A stretch of 29,660 nucleotides of DNA from Sulfidibacterium sp036244975 (GTDB lineage Bacteria > Bacteroidota > Bacteroidia > Bacteroidales > F082), in the NCBI GenBank assembly GCA_036244975.1, contig BTTE01000035.1:1-29660 (forward strand), read 5' to 3'. A program made the position numbers and the translations under genes. Each line of letters begins with the position of its first letter. The stretch's first letter is position 1. Shown in pieces: positions 1 through 7,515 of this stretch. The notes under the pieces are model-generated. The model made no database searches. It had not been told where the DNA came from and saw only the letters and a list, made by a program, of their open reading frames with translations.

Positions 1-2
1 TG

Positions 3-941
3 AACAGCCTGTCAAAATTTATTATTGGTAACGATCATATTATTGTTGAGCATATTTCATACAACAGTCTGAGTATTGCATATGACAGTTTAAAAAATAT
101 GGATACGCTTTATTTAAATGAAAGGGCTGTTTTTTTGCCGGAGGTAACAGTGAGTGCCCCACCGGGCAAACCGGATATTCTTGTTCTCAAAGGTTATTAT
201 AGAAGTTATCAGCTGGAAGATAGCATTCCCAAATATTATACTGATGGCATTGTTGAATATTTTATTTCATTGGGGAAAAAGAGGCCTTTGAGAATGAATG
301 TTCTCGAACATCGCACTTTTCGCAATGAAGAATTGGTGAAAAAAGAGAAACAACGGGCGTATATGGTCAGTATGGTTTCTGCCGGAGTCCCTTATATTTA
401 TTCTTTAACGGTTATTCAGGAATTGGGTAAGCGTTATTCTGTAAAACGATTGTCTGAAAATGAATATGTTATCAGACACGATAGCTCAACTGTTGGGATA
501 GTCAGGATAAACAAGCCTTTAAACAGAATTCAGGTCGATGTTGATTTAATTGCGCCTCAACAAGCAAAAACGGAAAAGCTTTTTAATTACATTTCCAAAA
601 TAACTCATATTGATATTACTGCAAACTATTCATTTCAAAAACTTTCAAAGTTATCAAAAGAAAACCTTGAGAGCCGAAAAGAATATCGAAGGATTTACTT
701 TAAACATAAAAAGGATAAAAAATTTACTAAAATCGATGTTATCGATGAATTTTACGTTCTAAAGAAATGGTATTTGACAAAAGCGGATATGAAAAATATC
801 AAAACAACAACAGATTTTGGATTAATGAGATCATCTTCTTTTTCTTCTGATTACTGGAAAATTTTGGAGAAAAACCATATTCCGAAATTAAATAAAAATA
901 TACAAAAATTATTGGGAACGACATTAAAACCGTATATGTAA
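3..941 (+). CDS. Carboxypeptidase-regulatory-like domain protein, 5' end outside window
   Basis: The reading frame is open from base 3, upstream of the first ATG (position 99), so this is the 3' part of a gene that starts before the window. The residues before and just after that ATG end in 'NERAVFLPEVTVSA'. This matches the last strands of a CarboxypepD_reg-like beta-sandwich, in which a 'tvyL.e....L.eVvV.a' segment closes the domain. That domain is common at the N-terminus of Bacteroidota outer-membrane and surface proteins. The following ~240 residues are charged, lysine-rich and have no motif I recognise. No membrane span is visible. The likely role is a periplasmic or surface-associated protein. 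The domain call is moderate and the overall function unknown. Confidence 0.6.
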   Translation, partial: NSLSKFIIGNDHIIVEHISYNSLSIAYDSLKNMDTLYLNERAVFLPEVTVSAPPGKPDILVLKGYYRSYQLEDSIPKYYTDGIVEYFISLGKKRPLRMNVLEHRTFRNEELVKKEKQRAYMVSMVSAGVPYIYSLTVIQELGKRYSVKRLSENEYVIRHDSSTVGIVRINKPLNRIQVDVDLIAPQQAKTEKLFNYISKITHIDITANYSFQKLSKLSKENLESRKEYRRIYFKHKKDKKFTKIDVIDEFYVLKKWYLTKADMKNIKTTTDFGLMRSSSFSSDYWKILEKNHIPKLNKNIQKLLGTTLKPYM

Positions 942-1098
942 ATGCCTGAATCTTTTAAGTATCTCACTAACTGGTGTTCTGTTAAGATCTTTAATATTAC
1001 ATCAGGCCTGTTTAACATGCCTTCTTCATTGGGAACTCAATAAAAACATTTTGTATATTTACAAACTAATTCAGTTTGATAAAGGGCATAGTGTAACT

Positions 1099-1269
1099 AT
1101 GAAAGAAAAATGGTATAACAATAAGATTTTAATGTGCCAGCTAATTATAGTCCCTCCAATATTTTGCTATGGATTATATTATTCGGAAGTCTTTAAACCT
1201 TTGCATAAAAAGATATTCTATGCTGCATATTTAGTATTATTAATAATACTTCTGATAATAATTTTTTAA
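1099..1269 (+). CDS. Small membrane protein, 56 aa
   Basis: I start this at the ATG at 1099 rather than the in-frame TTG at 1051, because the 16 extra residues look like untranslated leader. The protein opens with 'MKEKWYNNKI', then has two hydrophobic stretches (about residues 11-27 and 37-56) separated by a short polar linker. Small Bacteroidota proteins with a 'K.kWY.nK' start followed by a hydrophobic 'P.g.YgL..S' segment are widespread and have no known function. It stands alone, with non-coding sequence on both sides. A short inverted repeat, TTTGTA-tatt-TACAAA, lies about 35 nt upstream at 1050-1065. It may be a real small gene, but coding evidence is limited by its size. Confidence 0.4.
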   Translation: MKEKWYNNKILMCQLIIVPPIFCYGLYYSEVFKPLHKKIFYAAYLVLLIILLIIIF

Positions 1270-1699
1270 ATATTTGCTAAAATAGTTATTCCGGCTATAT
1301 TGTGCTACCGAAACCCGTTGCACAACAAGAACGGGACGTTCGTTGAAACAGTCGGCTTTTTATGCCGGCGTAAAATTAAACAATCTATTAACTTTTAACC
1401 ACTGCTCTTCCGGATTTGCAATCCGGAAGTAAAGGGGCTGCAAGATTTTTGCCGAAGGCATTCCAATGGAACAATCTGGACGAGTGCTCCATAACAGAGC
1501 TAGCGGGGGTCTGCCTATTCGTTATCGAGGATACGAATCTTCCATCTTTCCGGATTACCCGCCTGAATAACGCAGTCGGGCAGGCAAATCCGGAAAAGCG
1601 GCGTTATCTCCGGCACGAATTCTAATTCGGTAAATCCCCGTAATGCGATGATAAACCATTCGACTTTTCAGGTTTTTCCCAACCTGAAAAGACACCGGG
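1270..1699. repeat. Hairpin-rich non-coding block with four copies of TTCCGGATT/AATCCGGAA
   Basis: No convincing gene is present in these 430 bases. They hold a series of inverted repeats. A perfect 10-bp stem with a 3-nt loop (CTTCCGGATT-tgc-AATCCGGAAG) lies at 1407-1429. A longer structure uses the same core, TTTCCGGATT at 1547-1556 with AATCCGGAAA at 1587-1596, plus an inner GCCTG/CAGGC pair. Smaller stems include CCCGTT/AACGGG (1314-1319, 1330-1335) and GTCGGC/GCCGGC (1351-1356, 1364-1369). A TTG-initiated frame at 1416-1625 crosses these repeats and looks accidental. The pattern suggests a dispersed structured repeat rather than a coding region; copy number cannot be judged from one window. 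Confidence 0.5.
1664..1691 (-). terminator. Perfect 11-bp hairpin after the dynamin-like gene
   Basis: CTTTTCAGGTT (1664-1674) and AACCTGAAAAG (1681-1691) pair perfectly around a 6-nt loop, about 9 nt past the stop of the minus-strand GTPase gene. There is no clear T tract on the minus-strand side, so it may be an RNA 3'-end stabiliser or a weak terminator rather than a classical intrinsic terminator. Confidence 0.4.
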
Positions 1700-3346
1700 T
1701 CAGGCGGTTTTTTCCTTTCCGGCATTTGGCTCAAAAGCCGACAGCTGGTTTATGTAAGTACGGATTTCCTCTTCGCCCGAATGCTGCCCGGCCAGCAGGT
1801 GTTCAATACTCTCAAGTTTGGATGTAATATAATGCAAAGCTTCGCCATGCGACTTTTTGATGGCAGTGTTGATATTTTTTGTGAGGATAGAAACAAGTCT
1901 TCGCAGATTTTTTTCCGTTTCATCGGGTAGCTGGTTGGCAAAATATTTCCTGAAGGTATTCCTGAACAGTTTCATGGGAATCAAAAACCAAAGCAAATCG
2001 ATATGGCTTTCAAAAGCCCAGGAAGTAACAATATCGGGTTTCTCCAATGATTCCACTTTAACCTGAAAATCTTCTTCGGGCAGCTGCACATGCAGCACCT
2101 CCATAATGCGATGGTTTAGCCGTTCACGGAAATGGGTTGTGTAATTGTTAAAATGTTCCTGCGCATTGGCCAACAGCTCATTGGCAAATACATGTTCCTG
2201 TTTTTCAACACTATCCAGTGCTTTGGCCATATTTTCTTTCAGCCATTTCTCATAGTTTCTGGAAATTTTGTAGAGACTCCCATTCCACCTGTCATATCCG
2301 GAATTAAATTCTTTTTCCAAAAAACCTTGTAGCGGTCTCAGATGGTTATCCAGCAACTCCTTTTCCAGCTCCGTACGCGTGCTGTTTTCGTAACTCTGGC
2401 CTATGTAACTCAACTCTTTTTGAATAAAGTTCAGCTTTAATTGTTCATCCAGAATCTTGTTTTTCAACGCCGTGCGTTCACTATCTTTTTTGCTGGCGAG
2501 GTTAAGACGAATTTCGAGATAGCTTTGCGTCAGCGAACGGAGATGTACTAATTTATGGCTATAGATATTTTTCTGTGTTTCAGCAAGATGCCGGCTTAAA
2601 TTGTCCAGTACTGTAGTTTGAATCTGTTTTCTGAACTTTCCTGCGGCATCTTTTATGGTATAAGGAAAAATACGAAAATCACGCCCTACGGCTTCACGCG
2701 TTTTGACATTTAAAAAGTCCATCACCTCATCCACCTCCGCCTTACTCAGTAAGTCGGTTTTGCTCAGCACAAGGTAAACTTCCGGACTTTGTTCGGCAGC
2801 AGTTTTTATTACTTCCTGGTCATTCTCCGAAAGGGGTTGCGCAGCACTTATCACGACAAAAGCTGCACCAATTTTGTTGAACCAGTTTTCGGTTACCGCA
2901 GTATTGTGCCTAAAAGCGCTTCCCAGTCCCGGCGTATCAATAAGCCTTAATTTCTCAAAATTCTTTAGCTGAGGAAGCTCTATGTCAACGAGATAGACTT
3001 CTTTTTTGTTTTCAGGATTTTCTTTTTCAGTAACATAAGCGCTAAGCTCATCAAGCGAAATATCAAACTTTGATCCATCCTGCCGTGTGATAACGGTTCT
3101 TTCCTGCGGAGCGTAAACCAGTCGTGTGATGATAGCCGTTACCGGCAGGACACCTACGGGCAACACATTTCTTGACAAAAAGCTGTTGATAAGCGAGCTT
3201 TTCCCCGCTTTAAACTGCCCTAAAATCACCACATCTAACCATTGGCTTGATTGGGTAAATTGTGTCAGGTCACTGGCTTCCCTGAGGATGCCCTGAAAAT
3301 CCTGCTTTTGTGCAATGGTTTGGATCGTTTCTAATAAGTTCCGCAT
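1700..3346 (-). CDS. Dynamin-like GTPase, 548 aa
   Basis: The protein carries a dynamin/GBP-type G domain at its N-terminus: P-loop GQFKAGKS (43-50), switch-I threonine in 'PVTAIITR' (68-75), DTPGLGS (137-143) and the SKTD base-recognition motif (195-198). This spacing and the 'GxFKAGKS' P-loop fit bacterial dynamin-like proteins. The second half is a long, charged, mainly helical region. It contains a hydrophobic patch, 'IDLLWFLIPMKLF', near residue 450 that could be a membrane-contact or paddle element. Family members remodel or protect membranes; the exact role here is unknown. The start lies 6 nt after the stop of the alpha/beta hydrolase gene, so the two are almost certainly cotranscribed. 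Confidence 0.85.
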   Translation of the reverse strand: MRNLLETIQTIAQKQDFQGILREASDLTQFTQSSQWLDVVILGQFKAGKSSLINSFLSRNVLPVGVLPVTAIITRLVYAPQERTVITRQDGSKFDISLDELSAYVTEKENPENKKEVYLVDIELPQLKNFEKLRLIDTPGLGSAFRHNTAVTENWFNKIGAAFVVISAAQPLSENDQEVIKTAAEQSPEVYLVLSKTDLLSKAEVDEVMDFLNVKTREAVGRDFRIFPYTIKDAAGKFRKQIQTTVLDNLSRHLAETQKNIYSHKLVHLRSLTQSYLEIRLNLASKKDSERTALKNKILDEQLKLNFIQKELSYIGQSYENSTRTELEKELLDNHLRPLQGFLEKEFNSGYDRWNGSLYKISRNYEKWLKENMAKALDSVEKQEHVFANELLANAQEHFNNYTTHFRERLNHRIMEVLHVQLPEEDFQVKVESLEKPDIVTSWAFESHIDLLWFLIPMKLFRNTFRKYFANQLPDETEKNLRRLVSILTKNINTAIKKSHGEALHYITSKLESIEHLLAGQHSGEEEIRTYINQLSAFEPNAGKEKTA

Positions 3347-3352
3347 AAAATT

Positions 3353-4177
3353 CTAATTTAAAGCAATTTGTTTTTTTACACCCTGATACCACGATGGATT
3401 TCCCGTAAGGAATCCATACGTCAGTTGGTAAAAACGTTCCGGCGCCTCCACGTGCACCCAGTGAGAGCTCCCTGCTATGGTAACAATTTCAGCATGGGGA
3501 AAGTTTTTTCTGATGGCATCAAAATCTTCCAATAAAATATAGTCGGAGACACCTCCTTTAATAAATAATGCTGGTTTATTAAAGGTTTCCTTTGTTTGGA
3601 TGGCATCAAACATATCATCTAAGTTAGTTTCAATACCATCGATGTTCAGCCGCCATTCAAAATGATTTTGCGCATTACGATGGAGATTTTTTAAGACAAA
3701 CTGCCGGATACGCTGATCGGGAATAATTGCCACAAGCTGATCTTCCACCTGCCGGCGATTTTTCATCCCATCCAAATTGATCTGCCGGATGGCTCTGATG
3801 ATTTGTTTGTGTTGTGTACGTGGCGGGTAAGCTTTGAGGGTGATATCGACCACTACGAGCTTTTTTATCAGCTCCGGATTCTTGAGGCTGAAATGCATGA
3901 CAACTTTTCCGCCCATAGAGTGCCCCAGCAGCATAGGCTGTTCAATTTCGTGTTCGTCAATAAACTCAAACAAATCGTCGGTAAGTGCGAGATAGTTAAA
4001 GTTTCCGCTACCGGGCGATTGGCCGTGGTTCCGCTGATCAGGAATAAAAACTTCAAACCCTTCCATGGCAATGCGGCGTGCAAAAGTTACCCAGTTGTCT
4101 GAAACACCAAACAAACCGTGCAGGATAATGAGTGGTTGGTCGCCCTCATGTCCGAATTTCCTAAAAAAGAGTTCCAT
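3353..4177 (-). CDS. Alpha/beta-fold hydrolase (YbfF-like esterase)
   Basis: This is a soluble serine hydrolase. Counting from the TTG at 4195, it shows the oxyanion-hole HG (26-27), the 'DQRNHGQS' strand/turn, the nucleophile elbow GHSMGG (Ser93) and a C-terminal 'SSHWVHVE' segment with the likely catalytic His245. The arrangement resembles the YbfF/proline-iminopeptidase branch; the substrate is unknown. I choose the ATG at 4177 (MELFFRKFG) rather than the upstream TTG at 4195. The TTG lies inside a TACCTTTG promoter box on the minus strand (4193-4200), so transcription should begin downstream of it. It is the first gene of a two-gene operon with the dynamin-like GTPase. Confidence 0.85.
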   Translation of the reverse strand: MELFFRKFGHEGDQPLIILHGLFGVSDNWVTFARRIAMEGFEVFIPDQRNHGQSPGSGNFNYLALTDDLFEFIDEHEIEQPMLLGHSMGGKVVMHFSLKNPELIKKLVVVDITLKAYPPRTQHKQIIRAIRQINLDGMKNRRQVEDQLVAIIPDQRIRQFVLKNLHRNAQNHFEWRLNIDGIETNLDDMFDAIQTKETFNKPALFIKGGVSDYILLEDFDAIRKNFPHAEIVTIAGSSHWVHVEAPERFYQLTYGFLTGNPSWYQGVKKQIALN

Positions 4178-4192
4178 CTTAAAGCTTTCAGG

Positions 4193-4200
4193 CAAAGGTA
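4193..4200 (-). promoter_or_regulatory. -7 box TACCTTTG of the hydrolase-GTPase operon
   Basis: On the minus strand TACCTTTG exactly matches the Bacteroidota -7 consensus TAnnTTTG. It lies 15 nt upstream of the ATG at 4177. A GTTG at 4223-4226 sits about 22 nt further upstream as a weak -33 candidate. The box overlaps an alternative TTG start, which it argues against. Confidence 0.55.
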
Positions 4201-4326
4201 ATTTTTTTTGTATTGTCTTCTAACAACCAAACTTCAACGGTATATAACTAACAAACAGGTTTGTCATGCAAGAAGTGAGGATCCCAAACAGGGAGAATTT
4301 TTCGCAAAGTCATAAAATAATATCAC

Positions 4327-4380
4327 CTGAAAATATTGTAATATATTGTTAAATACCAGCTGTTAAAATGATATTTTCAG
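4327..4380. repeat. 10-bp inverted repeat downstream of tatC
   Basis: CTGAAAATAT (4327-4336) and ATATTTTCAG (4371-4380) are perfect inverted copies separated by 34 AT-rich bases. They lie in the 250-base gap between tatC and the hydrolase gene, which otherwise shows nothing recognisable. This could be a weak 3'-end structure for tatC or a protein-binding site; the AT content makes chance plausible. Confidence 0.25.
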
Positions 4381-4425
4381 AAGATCAGAAAGCCCTAAAC
4401 AAATGGGTAGTGAATGAAAAACAGT

Positions 4426-5262
4426 CTAAGCTGCTTCTTTCTGAATACGTTTATAAACCCGTTTGGAAACCAGGATACTAAGTTCATATAGCGCCCACAA
4501 TGGCACAAAAACCAAGACCTGGCTAAACATGTCCGGAGGCGTAATTATGGCAGAGACAATGAGTAGCACAACAATCATATATTTACGGTTTTTTTTCAAG
4601 AAGCCGGGGGTAACAACACCAATTTTTGTTAAAAAATAGACCAGGATAGGCAATTCAAAAACCACTCCTACGGCAAAAGTTACCGAAACTACCGAGCTGA
4701 TATAGGAGCTGAGTGAAATACGATTCAGTACATCCTGACTAACAGAATAGTTTCCCAAAAAGTTCACCATGAGAGGAACAATCAGGAAATAACTAAAAAT
4801 AATGCCGATAAGAAATAGCAGTGTACTAACCAAAAGGCCTCCTCTGGAATATTTTCTTTCGTTTTCGTGCATGGCTGGTTGCACAAAACGCCATATTTCC
4901 CAAAGGACGTATGGAAAAGCCATAATAAAACCTGCCATTACCGAAATATATATGTGTGTCAGAAACTGTCCTGACATTTTTATGTTGATAATTTCCAAAT
5001 GCATTTTTGGGATGCACAACGAGCTAATCGATAACTTGTGACCCAGTTCGCACAGTAAACGGTAGGTGATAAAATTCGAACTGCTCGGCGCCAGAATTAT
5101 GGTGTCAAAAATAATATGACGATTGGCGAAAGCCAGGCCGGCAAGGGCAACCACGGCAATAAGCGAGCGTATAATATGCCCGCGTAGTTCCTCAAGGTGA
5201 TCCCAAAAGGACATTACTTTTCCTTCTTTGGAAGCATTATTTTTTGTTGTTTGCTTTTCCAT
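4426..5262 (-). CDS. tatC: Sec-independent protein translocase TatC
   Basis: TatC is the polytopic core of the twin-arginine translocon. It recognises RR signal peptides and recruits TatA for export of folded proteins. The sequence opens with the family signature 'SFWDHLEELRGHIIRS', followed by six hydrophobic segments. It also contains the conserved 'FPYVLWEIWRFVQPAM' region before the third span and the 'GVVFELPI' segment. The long loop between the first two spans is typical of Bacteroidota TatC. I start at the ATG at 5262 (MEKQTTKNN), giving 278 residues; the ATG at 5280 only adds residues close to the upstream terminator. No tatA/B gene is nearby, so it must be encoded elsewhere. Confidence 0.93.
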   Translation of the reverse strand: MEKQTTKNNASKEGKVMSFWDHLEELRGHIIRSLIAVVALAGLAFANRHIIFDTIILAPSSSNFITYRLLCELGHKLSISSLCIPKMHLEIINIKMSGQFLTHIYISVMAGFIMAFPYVLWEIWRFVQPAMHENERKYSRGGLLVSTLLFLIGIIFSYFLIVPLMVNFLGNYSVSQDVLNRISLSSYISSVVSVTFAVGVVFELPILVYFLTKIGVVTPGFLKKNRKYMIVVLLIVSAIITPPDMFSQVLVFVPLWALYELSILVSKRVYKRIQKEAA

Positions 5263-5285
5263 GCCAAAATGAATGCCCAAAAGTA

Positions 5286-5315
5286 AAAAAACCTCACCAT
5301 TGGTGAGGTTTTTTT
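5286..5315 (-). terminator. Strong intrinsic terminator between the DsrE-like gene and tatC
   Basis: ACCTCACC (5291-5298), loop ATT and GGTGAGGT (5302-5309) form an 8-bp GC-rich stem. It is flanked by A5-A6 on the left and T6 on the right, so it can work in either direction. It lies about 22 nt after the stop of the minus-strand DsrE-like gene and separates it from tatC. Confidence 0.85.
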
Positions 5316-5337
5316 GTAAATAAACTCCTTTTTGTTT

Positions 5338-5841
5338 TTATGTAAAAACAATTTGGGTTCCGAGACCATCACACATAGCGTACAAGTCACCCACGGTAAT
5401 AATGGCTTTGACCGTTTCGTGAAGGTCTTCTTTTTTGAGTTTGAACATGTCGGCAGCGAGTTTACAGGCATAGATTTCACCACCACCGGCTTCAATGAGT
5501 TCAAGAAATTCATCCACGGGAGGCATGTCCAGCTTTTCCATTTCCTTTTTCATCATTTTGGTTACACCGGCTTCTACTCCCGGCAAACCACCGGGCAGCG
5601 TGGGAAAAGGCAATCCACCTGGCATTCGCATGGCAGGATTGCCGACCGTAGCCGTGTGCAACTTGTTCATGTTTTTTTTTGTGATGGCATCAAGTCCGAA
5701 AAAGGTAAAGAACAATTTGGTTTCAATACCTTCCATCACTGCCCCATTGGCCATGACGAGGGCTGCATACACATCTTCCGGATTTCCTTTCGAACAAATC
5801 ATCAGGATTTTTTTCAAAGGATACTTTTCTTCTTTTTCCAT
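5338..5841 (-). CDS. DsrE/DsrF/DrsH-like family protein (peroxiredoxin-like sulfur carrier fold)
   Basis: This is a 167-residue soluble protein of the DsrE/F/DrsH-like family. It has the nucleotide-binding-like start 'KKILMICSKGNPEDVYAALV', the 'G.eT.LFFTFFGL' strand, and a Met/Pro/Gly-rich linker (about 66-108) rich in 'GNPAM' and 'LPGGLPG' motifs. This is followed by 'GGGEIYACKLAADMF' and 'GDLYAMCDG'. Cysteines are at 16, 126 and 157; the one in 'YACKLA' is at the position used as the persulfide-carrying residue in related DsrE proteins. Members move sulfur between enzymes, but the physiological partner is unknown here. It ends at a strong terminator. The only same-strand coding trace upstream is the orphan remnant at 5981-6240. 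Confidence 0.85.
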   Translation of the reverse strand: MEKEEKYPLKKILMICSKGNPEDVYAALVMANGAVMEGIETKLFFTFFGLDAITKKNMNKLHTATVGNPAMRMPGGLPFPTLPGGLPGVEAGVTKMMKKEMEKLDMPPVDEFLELIEAGGGEIYACKLAADMFKLKKEDLHETVKAIITVGDLYAMCDGLGTQIVFT

Positions 5842-5980
5842 TTTGGTAAGTTTTAATGTTTATACCGATTATCATTTGAAATCCGCCTAATAACTCATTG
5901 CGCTTTTAAAGACGCTTCAGATATATATAGGCATAATTCAAACATATTACATCGGATTTTGAAATTCATTCGATACTACA

Positions 5981-6240
5981 TACAGGACACAGGTTTGGCA
6001 ACTCCTGCAATTTTGGTTGCTTTTTTCAATGGTGCACCGGGAAACAACTGATAAAAAGTTTTTGCATCAACTATGCCGGATTTACCAATACCACGAATAG
6101 TCAGCCCTTCTCCGGCTGCTACTTTTGCTTCCGGAGTTAGGAAAAGGTAATTCCCCGCTTTGTTTATGGAGAAGGCATCTTGTTTTCCTTTTGTTTGTGT
6201 AATTATCGGATATTTGCAGGGTAAAAGAAAAACAGAATCT
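5981..6240 (-). pseudogene. C-terminal remnant of an unidentified protein, no start codon
   Basis: On the minus strand a frame is open for over 80 codons from the lolE-like gene start down to a TAG at 5981-5983, without any ATG except the last codon. The final ~65 residues look coding: they contain 'KAGNYLFLTPEAKV', 'GEGLTIRGIGKSGIVDAK' and end 'KIAGVAKPVSCM'. They have normal composition and alternating hydrophobic strands. Upstream the frame simply runs antisense into the permease gene. I interpret it as the 3' end of a gene whose 5' part was lost at a rearrangement breakpoint just before position 6240. I do not recognise the family. The rest of the gap (5842-5980) holds nothing I can name. 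Confidence 0.4.
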
Positions 6241-7473
6241 ATGCAGTTTTCGCTTTTTATGGCGCGGCGTTATCTTTTTTCCAAAAAGTCGCATAATCTG
6301 ATTAATGTGATATCGCTTATCTCGATGATTGGGCTGGGCATTGGTACGGCTGCATTGATTGTGGTGCTTTCTGTTTTCAACGGTTTCGAACACGTAATTT
6401 CTTCGCTTTATCAGTCTTTTAATCCCGATTTTATGATTACGGCAAAACAGGGAAAGACATTTCATTATGCACAATTTCCCGTGAAAAAAATTCAACGGCT
6501 TACCGGCGTAGCCCAGGTTGTACAAGTGGTGGAAGAGGATGCGCTGTTTAAGTATGGTGATAAACAATACATTGGGAAAATCATGGGACTTTCGCCAAAT
6601 TACATGAAAGTAAATAAGTTAGATACCATGATGCGTGCCGGTACTTTTGTACTGCAATCCGGAAGAGCAGATTTTGCTGTGGTGGGCGCCGGCGTAGCCT
6701 GGTTTCTTGGTATCAATACGCACAACACACAACAACTGCTGACGGTGCTGGTTCCCCGCCGCGGCAATGCCTCCTCTTTTAATTTTCAAAATGCTTTTAA
6801 CAGCGAGGTAACCCAGCCGGTGGGTGTTTTTTCCGTTCAGCAGGATTTTGACCAGAAATATGTGCTGGTTCCGTTACGTTTTGCCCGCGAATTACTTAAC
6901 TATAGCGATGAGGTTACCTCGCTGGAGATTTTTTCGAAGAAAGGTACTCCGGTGGATGAAATTCAGAAAAAGATAGAAGATATTGCAGGAGAGCAATTCG
7001 TGGTAAAAAACCGTTTTCAGCAAAATGAAACGCTGTTTAAAATCATGAAATCGGAAAAAATGGCAGTTTTTCTGATTTTGGTTTTCATTCTTATTTTGTC
7101 CTCCTTCAACATGATTGGCTCAGTCGCTATTCTGATTGTGGAAAAAATGAAGGACCTTGCTGTTTTGAAAAGTATGGGGGCCGACATGCATACGCTGCGC
7201 CGGATTTTCCTCCGCCAGGGCGTAATGATTAGTTTACTTAGTGCCGCTTCGGGACTCCTTGCCGGGTTTGTGATATTGTGGTTACAACAACGTTTCGGTT
7301 TGGTGCAGCTCGGCTCGGGCAACGGTGGCTTTATCATCAATGCTTATCCGGTACGGATGCAACTGCTTGATTTTGTGTATGTATTTATCACCGTTTTTGT
7401 TATCGGCCTGCTTGCAGCCTGGTATCCGGTGCACTTTTTGTTAAAAGATTACCGAAGTATTAAACTAAGTTAG
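6241..7473 (+). CDS. FtsX/LolE-type ABC transporter permease
   Basis: This 410-residue inner-membrane protein has the LolC/E-MacB-FtsX layout. A first span lies at about residues 22-46, beginning 'NLINVISLISMIGLGIGTAA'. A large periplasmic domain follows (about 50-270), then three C-terminal spans. The 'MKDLAVLKSMGA' coupling-helix region precedes the second-last spans and is diagnostic. LolC/E-type permeases extract lipoproteins from the inner membrane for outer-membrane delivery, the likely role here. The ATPase partner (LolD) is not adjacent. I start at the ATG at 6241 (MQFSLFMARRY); the longer frame from 6160 adds a non-homologous leader that overlaps the minus-strand remnant. Confidence 0.85.
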   Translation: MQFSLFMARRYLFSKKSHNLINVISLISMIGLGIGTAALIVVLSVFNGFEHVISSLYQSFNPDFMITAKQGKTFHYAQFPVKKIQRLTGVAQVVQVVEEDALFKYGDKQYIGKIMGLSPNYMKVNKLDTMMRAGTFVLQSGRADFAVVGAGVAWFLGINTHNTQQLLTVLVPRRGNASSFNFQNAFNSEVTQPVGVFSVQQDFDQKYVLVPLRFARELLNYSDEVTSLEIFSKKGTPVDEIQKKIEDIAGEQFVVKNRFQQNETLFKIMKSEKMAVFLILVFILILSSFNMIGSVAILIVEKMKDLAVLKSMGADMHTLRRIFLRQGVMISLLSAASGLLAGFVILWLQQRFGLVQLGSGNGGFIINAYPVRMQLLDFVYVFITVFVIGLLAAWYPVHFLLKDYRSIKLS

Positions 7474-7515
7474 CCAGGTACTCCGGTGTTATGACAAACG
7501 CACCCGGGAAAGTAT

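Noticed and set aside
1416..1625. 69-codon frame starting with TTG in the hairpin block
   Set aside because: The frame crosses three inverted-repeat arms, has a non-ATG start with no promoter or ribosome site, and no recognisable protein family.
5332..5856. 174-codon open frame antisense to the DsrE-like gene
   Set aside because: The translation is Phe/His-rich low-complexity sequence typical of a reverse-complement shadow; the opposite strand has clear family motifs.
6082..6567. 161-codon minus-strand frame antisense to the start of the permease gene
   Set aside because: Its composition is that of an antisense shadow. The real coding trace on that strand is in a different frame and ends at 5981.
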